This document shows positions 24,576 to 34,555 of a stretch of DNA of 64,000 nucleotides, one piece after another (positions within the stretch are counted from its first letter, which is position 1; each line of letters starts with the position of its first letter). Source of the DNA: Lichenostomus cassidix (lineage: Eukaryota > Chordata > Aves > Passeriformes > Meliphagidae); the NCBI GenBank assembly GCA_008360975.2, contig VLJF02000047.1, positions 172,922 to 236,921 on the forward strand. The letters run 5' to 3'. The notes beneath the pieces were generated by a model. It did not search any database and was not told the DNA's origin. It saw only the letters and a list, made by a program, of their open reading frames with translations. A program made the translations under genes and the position numbers.

Positions 24576-24880
24576 ACAACTGCGCATGCTCGAGCCAGCC
24601 GACGCCATTTTGGCCGTCGTCCGTACCGCGCATGCTCGAGCGATGCGGGCGCCATTTTGGTTGTCGTCCGTACCGCGCATGCTCGAGCGATGCCGACGCC
24701 ATTTTGGTAGTCCACGGTACCGCGCATGCTCGAGCGATGCCGACGCCATTTTGGTAGTCCACCGTACCGCGCATGCTCGAGCGATGCGGGCGCCATTTTG
24801 GTTGTCGTCCGTACCGCGCATGCTCGAGCGATGCCGACGCCATTTTGGTAGTCCACGGCATCGCGCATGCTCGGTACAGC
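24576..24880. promoter_or_regulatory. 47-bp tandem repeat with YY1-like and NRF1-like sites, 7 copies
   Basis: GCGCATGCTCG starts recur at 24,582, 24,628, 24,675, 24,722, 24,769, 24,816 and 24,863. Each unit has an NRF1-like GCGCATGC and a YY1-like GCCATTTTGG (minus strand CCAAAATGGCG). It lies at the edge of the CpG island, about 1.5 kb from the telomere. Known vertebrate housekeeping promoters use both factors; function here is inferred. Confidence 0.8.
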
Positions 24881-25430
24881 GCGGGTGAGGGTGGGGGTGT
24901 AGGGTACAGGGATCGGGTGCAGGGATCAGGGGTTATAGGGTACTGTAAAAGGCTTATAGCGAGGGTGAGGAAGAGGGTGGGGTGAGGGAGCAGGGACAAG
25001 GGATCAGGTGTAGGGATCAGGAGTCATCATTACAGTGAGGATGAGGATGAGGGTCACCATGAGGGTGAGGGAACAGGGCCTAGGGGTCAGGTGCAGGGGA
25101 TCAGGTTTTAGGGCTACAGTGAGGGTATAGATGAGGGTAATATGACACTACAGTGCCAAGGGATCAGGTGCAAGGGATCAGGGTTAGGGTTACGATTAGG
25201 GGTGCGTTCAGGGGGCGTGGTCTAGGGAGAGGGTTGCAAAGGGGCGGGTCTGAGTCGTCAGGGGGCGTGGTCTAGGGTTCGGGTTGCGAAGGGGCCCAGG
25301 TGCAGTGAATAGGGGGGGTGGTGAGGATGGGGTGTGTCGAGGGTTAGGGTCGTTACAGTAGCAATAGTAATGACAGTGCTTAGGATTAGGGGTAATTGGT
25401 ATCATGAGGTCATTACTGTTATTCAGATGC
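24881..25430. repeat. Degenerate telomere-like subtelomeric sequence
   Basis: G-rich plus strand with AGGGATCAGG variants, a short true interstitial stretch GGGTTAGGGTTACGATTAGG (near 25,180-25,199), and two 50-bp spaced copies of GGGGGCGTGGTCTAGGG (25,211 and 25,261). Confidence 0.8.
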
Positions 25431-25850
25431 TTGGTATCATGAATGTTGTTTGTCTATATAGAATTGTTAGCCTATGCAGGGTAATCAGCATCATAAGGGT
25501 ATCTAGTATAATAAAGAGAGTTTGCATAATTAAGGTGGTGATTAGCATAATATGTGTACTCAGCATAATTAGGGGTTGTTAGCATAATTAAGATGGCTAG
25601 CATAATTAGGATGATTACCATATTTAGGGTTGTTGTCAGCAGCATCATTAGGGTTGTCAGTGTATTCCATGTCATTAGCATAATGAAGAAGGTCATTTGC
25701 ATCACTGGGGCAATTATGATCATTAGCATCATGAGCATGATTAAGTTGTGAATGAGTCCATGCTTAGCATAATTAGGGTTCTTTGGTACAATTTCAGTCA
25801 TTTGCATAACAACAGTTACCATTGCTGCTGTAGGTATGTATGACCTTCAT
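25431..25850. repeat. AT-rich TTAGCATAATTAGG repeats
   Basis: Imperfect repetition of TTAGCATAATTAGGG-type words of about 18 bp, with the plus strand G over C biased like the telomere. The minus strand is open for 116 codons (25,472-25,822) with a strongly hydrophobic, Met/Leu/Ile-rich product, which the repeat itself explains. Confidence 0.75.
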
Positions 25851-25857
25851 CCCCTCC

Positions 25858-25947
25858 ACAATTAAGACACTTCGCAGCAGGAGGGCAAGGACCCGTCAGA
25901 ATACAATTAAGACACTTTGCAGCAGGAGGGCAAGTACCCAGATAGGC
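25858..25947. repeat. 45-bp tandem duplication
   Basis: Two copies starting ACAATTAAGACACTT at 25,858 and 25,903, ending in GCAGGAGGGCAAG. The same duplication is in the right arm (about 27,705-27,795). Confidence 0.9.
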
Positions 25948-26005
25948 GCAATGAAGATACCCACCCCCGTGATGACGAGGACCATGGTAACAGCAATCAG
26001 CAGTC

Positions 26006-26179
26006 CTAGAAGGGAATGATCATGATCATAATGACCACAATTGTGGTCATTATGCCGTATAAGGTAAGAACAACAATGAGCACATATAGCAGAACAGACA
26101 GAAACAATATTACCAGGAGAGGCACAATAGCAAAGATAAGCATAATAAGTACAGGAAGTCGGAAAATGACACCTACCAT
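26006..26179 (-). other. Short hydrophobic open frame, conserved in both arms
   Basis: 57 codons from an ATG, almost entirely Val/Leu/Ile/Met/Phe, enough for two membrane-spanning helices. The mirror copy (27,473-27,640) is 55 codons and differs mainly by a 6-nt indel that keeps the frame. There is no recognisable promoter or homology. It could be a real small membrane protein, but T-rich simple composition is the more cautious explanation. Confidence 0.15.
26027..26054. repeat. 28-bp perfect palindrome
   Basis: Perfect inverted repeat centred on AATT, with half-site CATAATGACCACAA. The right-arm copy (about 27,598-27,625) has one mismatch. It lies inside the hydrophobic open frame. Confidence 0.95.
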
Positions 26180-26227
26180 GCTATGCAATCCAGGAGAGCA
26201 GTCATAAGGTCTGGAGAAACACTGTAC

Positions 26228-26411
26228 AGTCAGGGGGCGGGGTCGGTGGGCGGGGTCGGTGGGCGGGGTCGGTGGGCGGAGTCGGTGGGCGGGGTCAGGG
26301 GGCGGGGTCGGTGGGCGGGGTCGGTGTGCGGAGTCGGTGGGCGGGGTCAGGGGGCGGGGTCGGTGGGCGGGGTCGGTGGGTGGAGTCGGTGGGCGGAGTC
26401 GGTGGGCGGGG
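26228..26411. repeat. 14-bp G-rich minisatellite adjoining the telomere
   Basis: About 13 copies of GGGCGGGGTCGGTG and close variants, running directly into TTAGGG repeats. The right arm has only about five copies. The spaced G-runs could form G-quadruplexes. Confidence 0.95.
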
Positions 26412-26583
26412 TTAGGGTTAGGGTTAGGGTTAGGGTTAGGGTTAGGGTTAGGGTTAGGGTTAGGGTTAGGGTTAGGGTTAGGGTTAGGGGTTAGGGTTAG
26501 GGTTAGGGTTAGGGTTAGGGTTAGGGTTAGGGTTAGGGTTAGGGTTAGGGTTAGGGTTAGGGTTAGGGTTAGGGTTAGGGTTA
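26412..26583 (+). repeat. Telomere array (TTAGGG)n
   Basis: Uninterrupted TTAGGG repeats except for one TTAGGGG variant near 26,484-26,490. The G-rich strand runs 5' to 3' rightward, so a chromosome end should lie to the right. Confidence 0.98.
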
Positions 26584-27083
26584 NNNNNNNNNNNNNNNNN
26601 NNNNNNNNNNNNNNNNNNNNNNNNNNNNNNNNNNNNNNNNNNNNNNNNNNNNNNNNNNNNNNNNNNNNNNNNNNNNNNNNNNNNNNNNNNNNNNNNNNNN
26701 NNNNNNNNNNNNNNNNNNNNNNNNNNNNNNNNNNNNNNNNNNNNNNNNNNNNNNNNNNNNNNNNNNNNNNNNNNNNNNNNNNNNNNNNNNNNNNNNNNNN
26801 NNNNNNNNNNNNNNNNNNNNNNNNNNNNNNNNNNNNNNNNNNNNNNNNNNNNNNNNNNNNNNNNNNNNNNNNNNNNNNNNNNNNNNNNNNNNNNNNNNNN
26901 NNNNNNNNNNNNNNNNNNNNNNNNNNNNNNNNNNNNNNNNNNNNNNNNNNNNNNNNNNNNNNNNNNNNNNNNNNNNNNNNNNNNNNNNNNNNNNNNNNNN
27001 NNNNNNNNNNNNNNNNNNNNNNNNNNNNNNNNNNNNNNNNNNNNNNNNNNNNNNNNNNNNNNNNNNNNNNNNNNNNNNNNNNN
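26584..27083. other. Assembly gap of exactly 500 N
   Basis: 500 consecutive Ns. A round number such as this is a scaffolding placeholder and not a measured distance. Confidence 0.99.
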
Positions 27084-27347
27084 TAACCCTAACCCTAACC
27101 CTAACCCTAACCCTAACCCTAACCCTAACCCTAACCCTAACCCTAACCCTAACCCTAACCCTAACCCTAACCCTAACCCTAACCCTAACCCTAACCCTAA
27201 CCCTAACCCTAACCCTAACCCTAACCCTAACCCTAACCCTAACCCTAACCCTAACCCTAACCCTAACCCTAACCCTAACCCTAACCCTAACCCTAACCCT
27301 AACCCTAACCCTAACCCTAACCCTAACCCTAACCCTAACCCTAACCC
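27084..27347 (-). repeat. Telomere array (CCCTAA)n
   Basis: Regular CCCTAA repeats, oriented opposite to the array at 26,412. A chromosome end should therefore lie to the left, inside the gap. Confidence 0.98.
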
Positions 27348-27421
27348 CGCCCACCGACCCCGCCCACCGACCCCGCCCACCGACCCCGCCCACCGACCCC
27401 GCCCACCGACCCCGCCCCCTG
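27348..27421. repeat. 14-bp minisatellite, right arm
   Basis: About five copies of the reverse complement (CACCGACCCCGCCC) of the left-arm unit, ending at CCCCCTGACTGTACAGTG, the same flank as on the left. Confidence 0.95.
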
Positions 27422-27472
27422 ACTGTACAGTGTTTCTCCAGACCTTATGGCTGCTCTCCTGGATTGCATAGC

Positions 27473-27640
27473 ATGGTAGGTGTCATTTTCCGACTTCCTG
27501 TACTTATTATGCTTATCTTTGCTATTGTGCCTCTCCTGGTAATATTGTTTCTGTCTGTTCTGCTATATGTGCTCATTGTTGTTCTTACCTTATACAGCAT
27601 AATGACCACAATTGTGGTCATCATGATCATTCCCTTCTAG
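27473..27640 (+). other. Short hydrophobic open frame, right copy
   Basis: 55 codons, ATG to TAG, matching the left-arm frame at 26,006-26,179. It is followed by a second hydrophobic ATG frame of 29 codons (27,661-27,750) and by the Met/Leu/Ile-rich frame at 27,824-28,096, all on the same strand. I have no evidence of expression. Confidence 0.15.
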
Positions 27641-27823
27641 GACTGCTGATTGCTGTTACCATGGTCCTCGTCATCACGGGGGTGGGTATCTTCATTGTGC
27701 CTATCTGGGTACTTGCCCTCCTGCTGCAAAGTGTCTTAATTGTATTCTGACGGGTCCTTGCCCTCCTGCTGCGAAGTGTCTTAATTGTGGAGGGGATGAA
27801 GGTCATACGTACCTATAGCAGCA

Positions 27824-28290
27824 ATGGTAACTGTTGTTATGCAAATGACTGAAATTGTACCAAAGAACCCTAATTATGCTAAGCATGGACTCATTCACAA
27901 GTTAGTCATGCTCATGATGCTAATGATCATAATCGCCCCAGTGATGCAAATGACCTTCTTCATTATGCTAATGACATGGATTATGCTGACAACCCTAATG
28001 ATGCTGCTGACAACAACCCTAAATATGGTAATCATCCTAATTATGCTAGCCATCTTAATTATGCTAACAACCCCTAATTATGCTAACAACCCCTAATTAT
28101 GCTAATCATCATCTTAATTATGCTAACAACCCCTAATTATGCTAAGTACACATATTATGCTAATCACCACCTTAATTATGCAAACTATCTTTATTATACT
28201 AGATACCCTTATGATGCTGATTACCCTGCATAGGCTAACAATTCTATGTAGACAAACAACATTCATGATACCAAGCATCTGAATAACAGT
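27824..28290. repeat. AT-rich TAATTATGCTAA repeats, right arm
   Basis: Mirror of 25,431-25,850, with extra copies of CCCCTAATTATGCTAACAAC near 28,065-28,145, so it has expanded relative to the left arm. Confidence 0.75.
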
Positions 28291-28868
28291 AATGACCTCA
28301 TGATTCTAATTACCCCTAATCCTAAGCACTGGCATCACTATTGCTACTGTAACGACCCTAACCCTCGACACACCCCCTCCTCACCACCCCCCCTATTCAC
28401 TGCACCTGGGCCCCTTCGCAACCCGAACCCTAGACCACGCCCCCTGACGACTCAGACCCGCCCCTTTGCAACCCGAACCCTAGACCACGCCCCCTGAACG
28501 CACCCCTAATCGTAACCCTAACCCTGATCCCTTGCACCTGAACGCACCCCCTAATCGTAACCCTAACCCTGATCCCTTGCACCTGATCCCTTGGCACTGT
28601 AGTGTCATATTACCCTCATCTATACCCTCACTGTAGCCCTAAAACCTGATCCCCTGCACCTGACCCCTTGGCCCTGTTCCCTCACCCTCATGGTGACCCT
28701 CATCCTCATCCTCACTGTAATGATTACTCCTGATCCCTAGACCTGATCCCTTGTCCCTGTTCCCTCACCCCACCCTCTTCCTCACCCTCGCTATAACCCT
28801 TTTACAGTACCCTATAACCCCTGATCCCTGCACCCAATCCCTTTACCCTACACCCCCACCCTCACCCG
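28291..28868. repeat. Degenerate telomere-like sequence, right arm
   Basis: Mirror of 24,881-25,430. It contains a 44-bp tandem duplication (GAACGCACCCC starts at 28,496 and 28,540) carrying two CCCTAA motifs per copy; the left arm has a single copy. Confidence 0.8.
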
Positions 28869-29220
28869 CGCTGTACCGAGCATGCGCGATGCCGTGGACT
28901 ACCAAAATGGCGTCGGCATCGCTCGAGCATGCGCAGTTCGGTGAACTACCAAAATGGCGTCGGCATCGCTCGAGCATGCGCGGTACGGACGACAACCAAA
29001 ATGGCGCCCGCATCGCTCGAGCATGCGCGGTACCGTGGACTACCAAAATGGCGTCGGCATCGCTCGAGCATGCGCGGTACCGTGGACTACCAAAATGGCG
29101 CCGGCATCGCTCGAGCATGCGCGGTACGGACGACAACCAAAATGGCGCCCGCATCGCTCGAGCATGCGCGGTACGGACGACGGCCAAAATGGCGTCGGCT
29201 GGCTCGAGCATGCGCAGTTG
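28869..29220. promoter_or_regulatory. 47-bp tandem repeat, 8 copies
   Basis: Reverse complement of the left-arm repeat with one extra unit, whose variant reads CAGTTCGGTGAACTACC near 28,936. On the plus strand each unit gives GAGCATGCGC and CCAAAATGGCG, the YY1-like orientation usual just downstream of vertebrate transcription starts that run away from the telomere. Confidence 0.8.
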
Positions 29221-30994
29221 TGACGCGTTCGAAAAGGGCGGCCGCGGGGTATTCTCAGGGGGTTTAGGAACGTACCTGGCTGCCTGAACGAAATGGGCAC
29301 CCCGAGAGTGCCGCCGCGGCGACTCGCGAGCCTTGCGGGCTTGCGGGAAAGAGCGGCGGCGCGGTCGGGGCGGGGGGAGCTTCCGAGATCCCTGCGTTCA
29401 GGGATACGCACCGGCGCCGTCGGCCGAACGGCGGCCACGCCCCTCGGCGCCCCGGCCCGCCCCTGGCCGCCAAGCCCCGCCCCGGCCCGCCCCTCTCCGC
29501 CCCGGCCCGCCTCTCCCCGCCCCTCGGCTCCGAGCCCCTCAAGAGGGGCCCCCCGGCGCCGCCCGCGAGACCCCCGGGAGCACCAGCGGCGGACGAGGAG
29601 CGGCGGAGCGGCGGCGGCTACGGTGAGGCAGCGGAAGGTGAGCGCGGGCGGCGGCCGGGCGGCGGCGGGAGCGGAGGGGCGGAGGAGCGACGGAGCACCG
29701 GCCGCGGAGCGCCGGCGGCGGCCCAGCGCCGCCGACGCTCCGGGGCCGGGCGGCGGCGGCGGGAGCGGACGGCGGAGGAGCACCGGCCGCGGAGCGCCAG
29801 CGGCGGCCCAGCGCCGCCGGCGCTCAGGGCCGGGCGGCGGAAGCACCGTGGCGGCGGCGGCGGAGGGGCGCGGAACACCGGCCGCGGGCGCAGCGCGGCC
29901 AGCAGCGCCGCCGACCTCGAGGCCGGCGGCGGCGGCGGCGGCCGGAGGGGCGGAGGAGCACCGGCCGCGGAGCGCGGCGGCCCAGCGCCGCCGCCGCTCG
30001 GGGCCGGGCGGCAGCAGCCGGAGCGGACGAGCGGCGGAGAACCGGCCGAGCGCGGGCGGCGGCCCAAGCGCCGCCAGCGCTCGAGGCCGGGCGGCAGCGG
30101 CGGCGCGCAGGGAGCGGGGAGCGGCGGAGGAACCGGCCGCGGCGGCGGGAGCGGAGGAGCGGCGGAGAACCCGGCCGGAGCCCGGGCGGCGGCCAGCGCC
30201 ACGCGCCCGGCAGCCCCACGGCCGAGCGGCGCAGCAGCCCGGGAGCGGGACGAGCGCGGAGAACCGGCCGCGGGCGCGGCAGCGGCCGGCGGCGGCGCGG
30301 GGAGCAGGCGGTGGACTGCGGCGGCGGCAGCGGCGACGGCGCTCCGCGGCTGAGTGCCGGCTGCGGCGGAGCAGCGGGAGAGGTGGCGGAGCGGCGCCGG
30401 TGGAGCGGCGGGGGCGGCGGCATGGGCGGCGGCGGCGACGGCGGAGCGCCGGCGGACTGCAGGTGAAGCCGGCGGCGACCCCGGTCGAGAGGCCGGTGGA
30501 GGCTGGGGCTCGGTTGCGCGCAGAGCGGTACAGGTTTCCTGAGTCGCCGGGGGAGCGGCGGCGCCTGCCGCCGAGGAGGGGGTGGGCGGCGGCAGCGGCG
30601 GCAGCAGCACTCGCCGCCGCCGATAGACAGTGGTGGGGGACCCGCCCGCCCGGGCTGCGTCTCCGGGGAGGGGAGGTGGATGTCCCGGCGGCGGCAGCAG
30701 TTTGTTTGCGGCGCAAAGGAAACGGGGACGGCCAGCCTCAGCTGCATCCCCGTGCCGGGAGTCTGGGGGGGGGGGCCACGCCGGCCGCGGCCGCGTCCTG
30801 GCGCCGGGAAGGGGGGGGGGCGCGGGCGGCGGCGGCAGCGTCCCCGCGCCGGGAACGGGACGGGGGGGCACCGACGGCGGCGGCCGCGTCCCCGCACCGG
30901 GTCCTGCGCGCTCGCGGCCCGGCTGCTCGGGTGTCTGCGGCACGGACTGACTGCGGGCTGTGGGGGCTGTCCGGTCAGCGCGGCGCCTGGGCAG
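29221..30994 (+). promoter_or_regulatory. CpG island with candidate first exons, right arm
   Basis: Mirror of the left island. On the plus strand, donors GGAAG|GTGAGC (exon end 29,637) and GGGCAG|GTAAGA (exon end 30,994) are both intact. The plus-strand frame 29,293-31,158 is open for 621 codons but consists of Arg/Ala/Gly/Pro from GC repeats and reads through both donors, so I do not treat it as a gene. Confidence 0.65.
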
Positions 30995-31252
30995 GTAAGA
31001 AGGAGATACTGGAAAACAGCACGTGCTCCACACTGAGTGGCACACACATACAGGAACGTCGGGGACGATGGAACGGGCAGGGAGTGGAGGACCTGCAGCG
31101 GCTGGCCACCGCGAGGCATGGGTGGAGCCGGTGTTCGGGGCGCTCGGGTGGAGGCTGAGCCGGGACGCTGTGCAGGTGGAGCGGCTGCTGCCGGGACGGG
31201 AGAGTGCGTAGCCCTGTTGTGTGGGCTCTGGTGCTTTCGGTGTGTTTACCAG

Positions 31253-31308
31253 GACCTTGAGATGGAATAGTCGCTCCTTTCAGAAAAATGCAGTTTTTGG
31301 AACACTAG
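31253..31308 (+). other. 56-nt exon-like block, right arm
   Basis: Acceptor GTGTTTACCAG and donor CACTAG|GTATGG, 258 nt after the CpG-island donor. It has the same length as the left copy (22,608-22,663) with a few substitutions. It contains in-frame stops, so any transcript would be noncoding here. Confidence 0.35.
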
Positions 31309-31350
31309 GTATGGCTTCTGGACTTTCGCACAGATGTACGAGCTGTTCGG

Positions 31351-31580
31351 CTGATGAGCATCACCACCCCCAGAAACACCTGGAGATGGTTACCTGATGA
31401 GCATCACCACCCCCAGAAACACCTGGAGATGGTTACCTGATGAGCATCACCACCCCCAGAAACACCTGGAGATGGTTACCTGATGAGCATCACCACCCCC
31501 AGAAACACCTGCAGACGGTTGCCTGATGAGCATCACCACCCCCAGAAACACCTGCTGACGGTTGCCTGAGGAGCAGCAAC
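31351..31580. repeat. 43-bp VNTR, five copies plus a part
   Basis: CTGATGAGCATCACC starts at 31,351, 31,394, 31,437, 31,480 and 31,523, then a degenerate start at 31,566. That is one unit more than in the left arm. Confidence 0.95.
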
Positions 31581-31599
31581 CCGGTAAGCAGCAGCTGAG

Positions 31600-31919
31600 T
31601 ATAATAATATATCTAGTAGATGTATGTTACATCAATTTTATGTATTTTATGTGGATATATGAAATATAGATATTATACATATCATATTTGGCTATAAAAT
31701 GGGTAGTAGGTAATATATATTATCTGTTGGCTATATCATATGTGGTATATATGAAATATATGGAATGTATGTTAGATATTATACATATAATATATATGTT
31801 ATATAATGGAATTCATATATTTGTATATGTTACTATATGTCTGATGTCTTGCATAGTATATATACATTTTATTTATAATATATATTATATGTAGAAATAT
31901 ATATAATTTGGTAATGGGA
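31600..31919. repeat. AT-rich microsatellite, right arm
   Basis: Mirror of 22,055-22,360. Confidence 0.9.
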
Positions 31920-32358
31920 AAAAAAAAAAAAAGACAGGAAAAAAAGGAAAAAGCACGGATGCTAGGGAACAGAGATGCAGCCAAGGTGGCATGCTCCCTT
32001 TAAAAAAAAAAAAAAAAAAAAATTAATGTAAAGGCAGCATGGCAGAGGAAAGTGAAAAGACATTGAGCAAACAAACCAAAAGCACATGGAACCGAAAAAT
32101 AGAAGGTGGCACGAGCTGTACGTGAGGAGCAAAGCATTGAAATGAAGGTGGAAAACCAAGGCAAGTAAAAACCATCAGATATGTACGTGACTGCAGAGGC
32201 TAAGGGAATGTTTGTACTTGTCAAAGATGGTAAGTAGGCACACAGGGGTAAGAATGAAGTCATTGTTTCCTGGTTTGGGTACTTCCTTGCTGTTCAAGTG
32301 CCTGCTAATGGGATGCAGATGTAGCAGACAGCTAAGTTTTTTACTGTCTCTCTTCTAG
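31920..32358. other. Unique spacer with poly(A) tracts, right arm
   Basis: Two A-runs (about 31,919-31,932 and 32,002-32,021), then a donor-like GATG|GTAAGTAGG (about 32,229) and the pyrimidine-rich acceptor TCTCTCTTCTAG ending at 32,358. Confidence 0.6.
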
Positions 32359-32433
32359 ACAGGTTTCTTTGAACATCACAAAGTTCTCCGAGGGGAATGG
32401 CTTAGAAATGCAACACGGCAGCCTGGAAGGGAG
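32359..32433 (+). other. 75-nt exon-like block, right arm
   Basis: Mirror of 21,523-21,597 with both splice sites intact (TTCTAG acceptor, GGGAG|GTGAGT donor). Confidence 0.4.
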
Positions 32434-33180
32434 GTGAGTCCGCTCCTACGGCGTCCCGTTGTGCGCAGGTACTGTTCATGAAGGAGCTTATAACGTTTTG
32501 TACAAATGCCTGTGAAGGAAATGATGTGGAGAAGACATACTCAGGCGGTGGGTCCTGTCACTGTCACCTGTCAGTAGGTACGAGAGACAGAAGGAGAGAG
32601 AGAGAGAAGAGAAGAGAGGAAAGGAAGATTGGAAGGACAGGTAGGGACACATAACAGGACAGCGACAGAGCATATGACCGGGCCGTGGTTCCCGGCGGGC
32701 ATTGTGATGTGGCTTAATTCCTTCGGGGAAGGCGTGCGCCGATGCCCGGGCCTGTCCCCCTGCTAAAACTGGGTCGGTGTCTGGCGGCGGGCTCCAGATC
32801 TGTCGATGCAAATGCGGTGCTGTGGTGCCAGGCCTAGGCCTGCGGAGAGTGTGCGATGCGTCGGGAAATGCTGCTAGGTAACTGTGAGGGGAAAATGGCG
32901 TGGCTGAGGACTGTGGGGCTGGGGGAGGCTTTCCACAGGTGGGCCAAAGAGGATAGCTGTGGCCTGCGTGAGACGGGAGCTTATCACGTGGATCCCGAGG
33001 GCTCCCGTTCCCCCCTGAGCTGCTGGACGGTGTGTACAAACCCGCTTCCTGCGGGCATATCCTCTTCGCCCGCTGCATACTGAGGCCTAGAAGATTTGAA
33101 GTGGAGCTGCTGGCTTTGATTTAAGTGCATACATACACAGCTGTCCCACAAGGTGAGATGAGCTAGGAATAATTTTTCAT
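32434..33180. repeat. Macrosatellite unit, class IV, partial (right arm)
   Basis: Mirror of 20,771-21,600. The plus strand keeps a 75-codon open frame (32,856-33,083) ending CTNPLPAGISSSPAAY, shared in form with class II. Confidence 0.75.
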
Positions 33181-33345
33181 GCTTGTAATGTGCAAAGCAG
33201 CTGTGTGCAGGGAGCCTTTTGGATGGAGTTGTATATGGATGTCCGGTTGAGAAAGATTTATGAGTCTATGACAGAAATCCCTGAAGTGGAATTTGATGTG
33301 TATTTCATGTGGATCTTTTGGTGACTGTATTCATGTGTTTCACAG

Positions 33346-33488
33346 GGCTGCCTTCATTGCGAGGCTACTGCGTCCGTGTGGAGCTACATCTGCTGGCACT
33401 GGCTGTGATTGTCAAGGCACACGTGGAGAACAAAGTGTCCTGCTGGAGCCTTCACCTCTGCCTGTCCTCTGGACGTGGATAAGGGAAG
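33346..33488 (+). other. 143-nt exon-like block (class III, right)
   Basis: ATGTGTTTCACAG acceptor and GGGAAG|GTATGTG donor. It is open in one frame throughout (inside the 70-codon frame 33,293-33,505). Confidence 0.45.
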
Positions 33489-33586
33489 GTATGTGTCGTG
33501 TTTAAAATGTGTCAGAGTTGCCGTACTGCACGGTATGTGTTGCTGAGAAGCAGACGTGGAGCATTTTTGCTTTCATCCCTGTTTAG

Positions 33587-33698
33587 GCAGGCACTTGGTA
33601 GCGAGATGGATAAGTGCCAAGAGATATGTGTGTGCATACACATCATCGTGCACAGCGTGTTTACAAGCTTGGTGCAATAACTGTGGCACCTGTGAGTG
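33587..33698 (+). other. 112-nt exon-like block (class III, right)
   Basis: Acceptor with a long pyrimidine tract (TTTTTGCTTTCATCCCTGTTTAG, split at the AG) and donor GAGTG|GTAAGT. The AG and GTAAGT positions persist in class I and Intermediate units, where the interval is 138 and 118 nt; class II keeps the AG but has GCAAGT at the donor. Confidence 0.35.
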
Positions 33699-34555
33699 GT
33701 AAGTGACGTGTGCGAGACGTGGGAGGAAGGTACTGGAAAGCGTGGCAGTTCTGTGGGGAACACGTGCTACAAAGGCGATGGCCTTGAAATGCGAGGTAGC
33801 GGGCTGCAAGTGGGGTGACTGCACTCCTACAGTGGCCTGAAGTGTTCACACAGTGGTCCTGATGAAAGTGAAAACGTGCAGAGGATACCCTCGCACAGTG
33901 TGTCCTCTCACTTGGATTTCTTTCTAGGTATGAGACGCGAGGAGTGACAAAAAGACGCCAGGAAAGAAAAAAAAAGAGAGTGGAAAAGAGAAGACGTGCC
34001 TGCACAGAAAGGCTCACAGACCTATGGCAACACTGCGTGGGTCCTGAGGGCACCGTGACGTCAGGTAATGGACCCCGTAGCCACGGGACGGTGGCCGGAG
34101 TTGTCCCCCTGGGAAAGTGGGCTCAGTGTGTGGCAGCAGGCTCAGCATCTGTTGCTCGATATGCACTGCTGTGGTATGTGGCCTAGCACTGCGGACAGTG
34201 TGGAATGGATTGAAAACACCCTATAAGGTGCCTGTGACATAGGAAATGGCAAGCTTATGTCATGTAAGGGTGGGTGAGGCTTCCCACAGCTGAGGCAAAG
34301 AGGATAGATGTCTGTGGCACGTGAGCGGAGCTTACGGCAGGTACCCGAAGGCCTCCTGCTTCCCCCTGAGGTGGGGGAGAGTATGTACAAACCTAGTTCC
34401 TGCCGGCATGTACGAGCCTGGATCCTGCGAGCGTTTACTGTTCGCCCGCTGCATGCTGAGGCCTGGACAATTCAGAGGGCGTTCTCGGGCTTGGGCATTA
34501 TTGCCTACACGCCTGTCCCGGACGGTGAGATGGCTGAGAAGTAATTCTCCGTGAA

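Larger units (their letters stand above)
33181..34555. repeat. Macrosatellite unit, class III (right arm)
   Basis: Mirror of 19,406-20,770. Exon-like intervals on the plus strand are 33,346-33,488 (143 nt) and 33,587-33,698 (112 nt). Confidence 0.85.

Noticed and set aside
24582..24880. CRISPR-like regular repeats
   Set aside because: The 47-bp units are contiguous tandem copies without unique spacers, in a vertebrate promoter setting.
26259..27393. Open frames of 270-298 codons through the telomere and gap
   Set aside because: Translations of TTAGGG repeats and Ns.
29293..31158. 621-codon open frame across the right CpG island
   Set aside because: It is made of Arg/Ala/Gly/Pro runs from GC-rich repeats, has equally long rivals in other frames and strands, and reads through two good splice donors.
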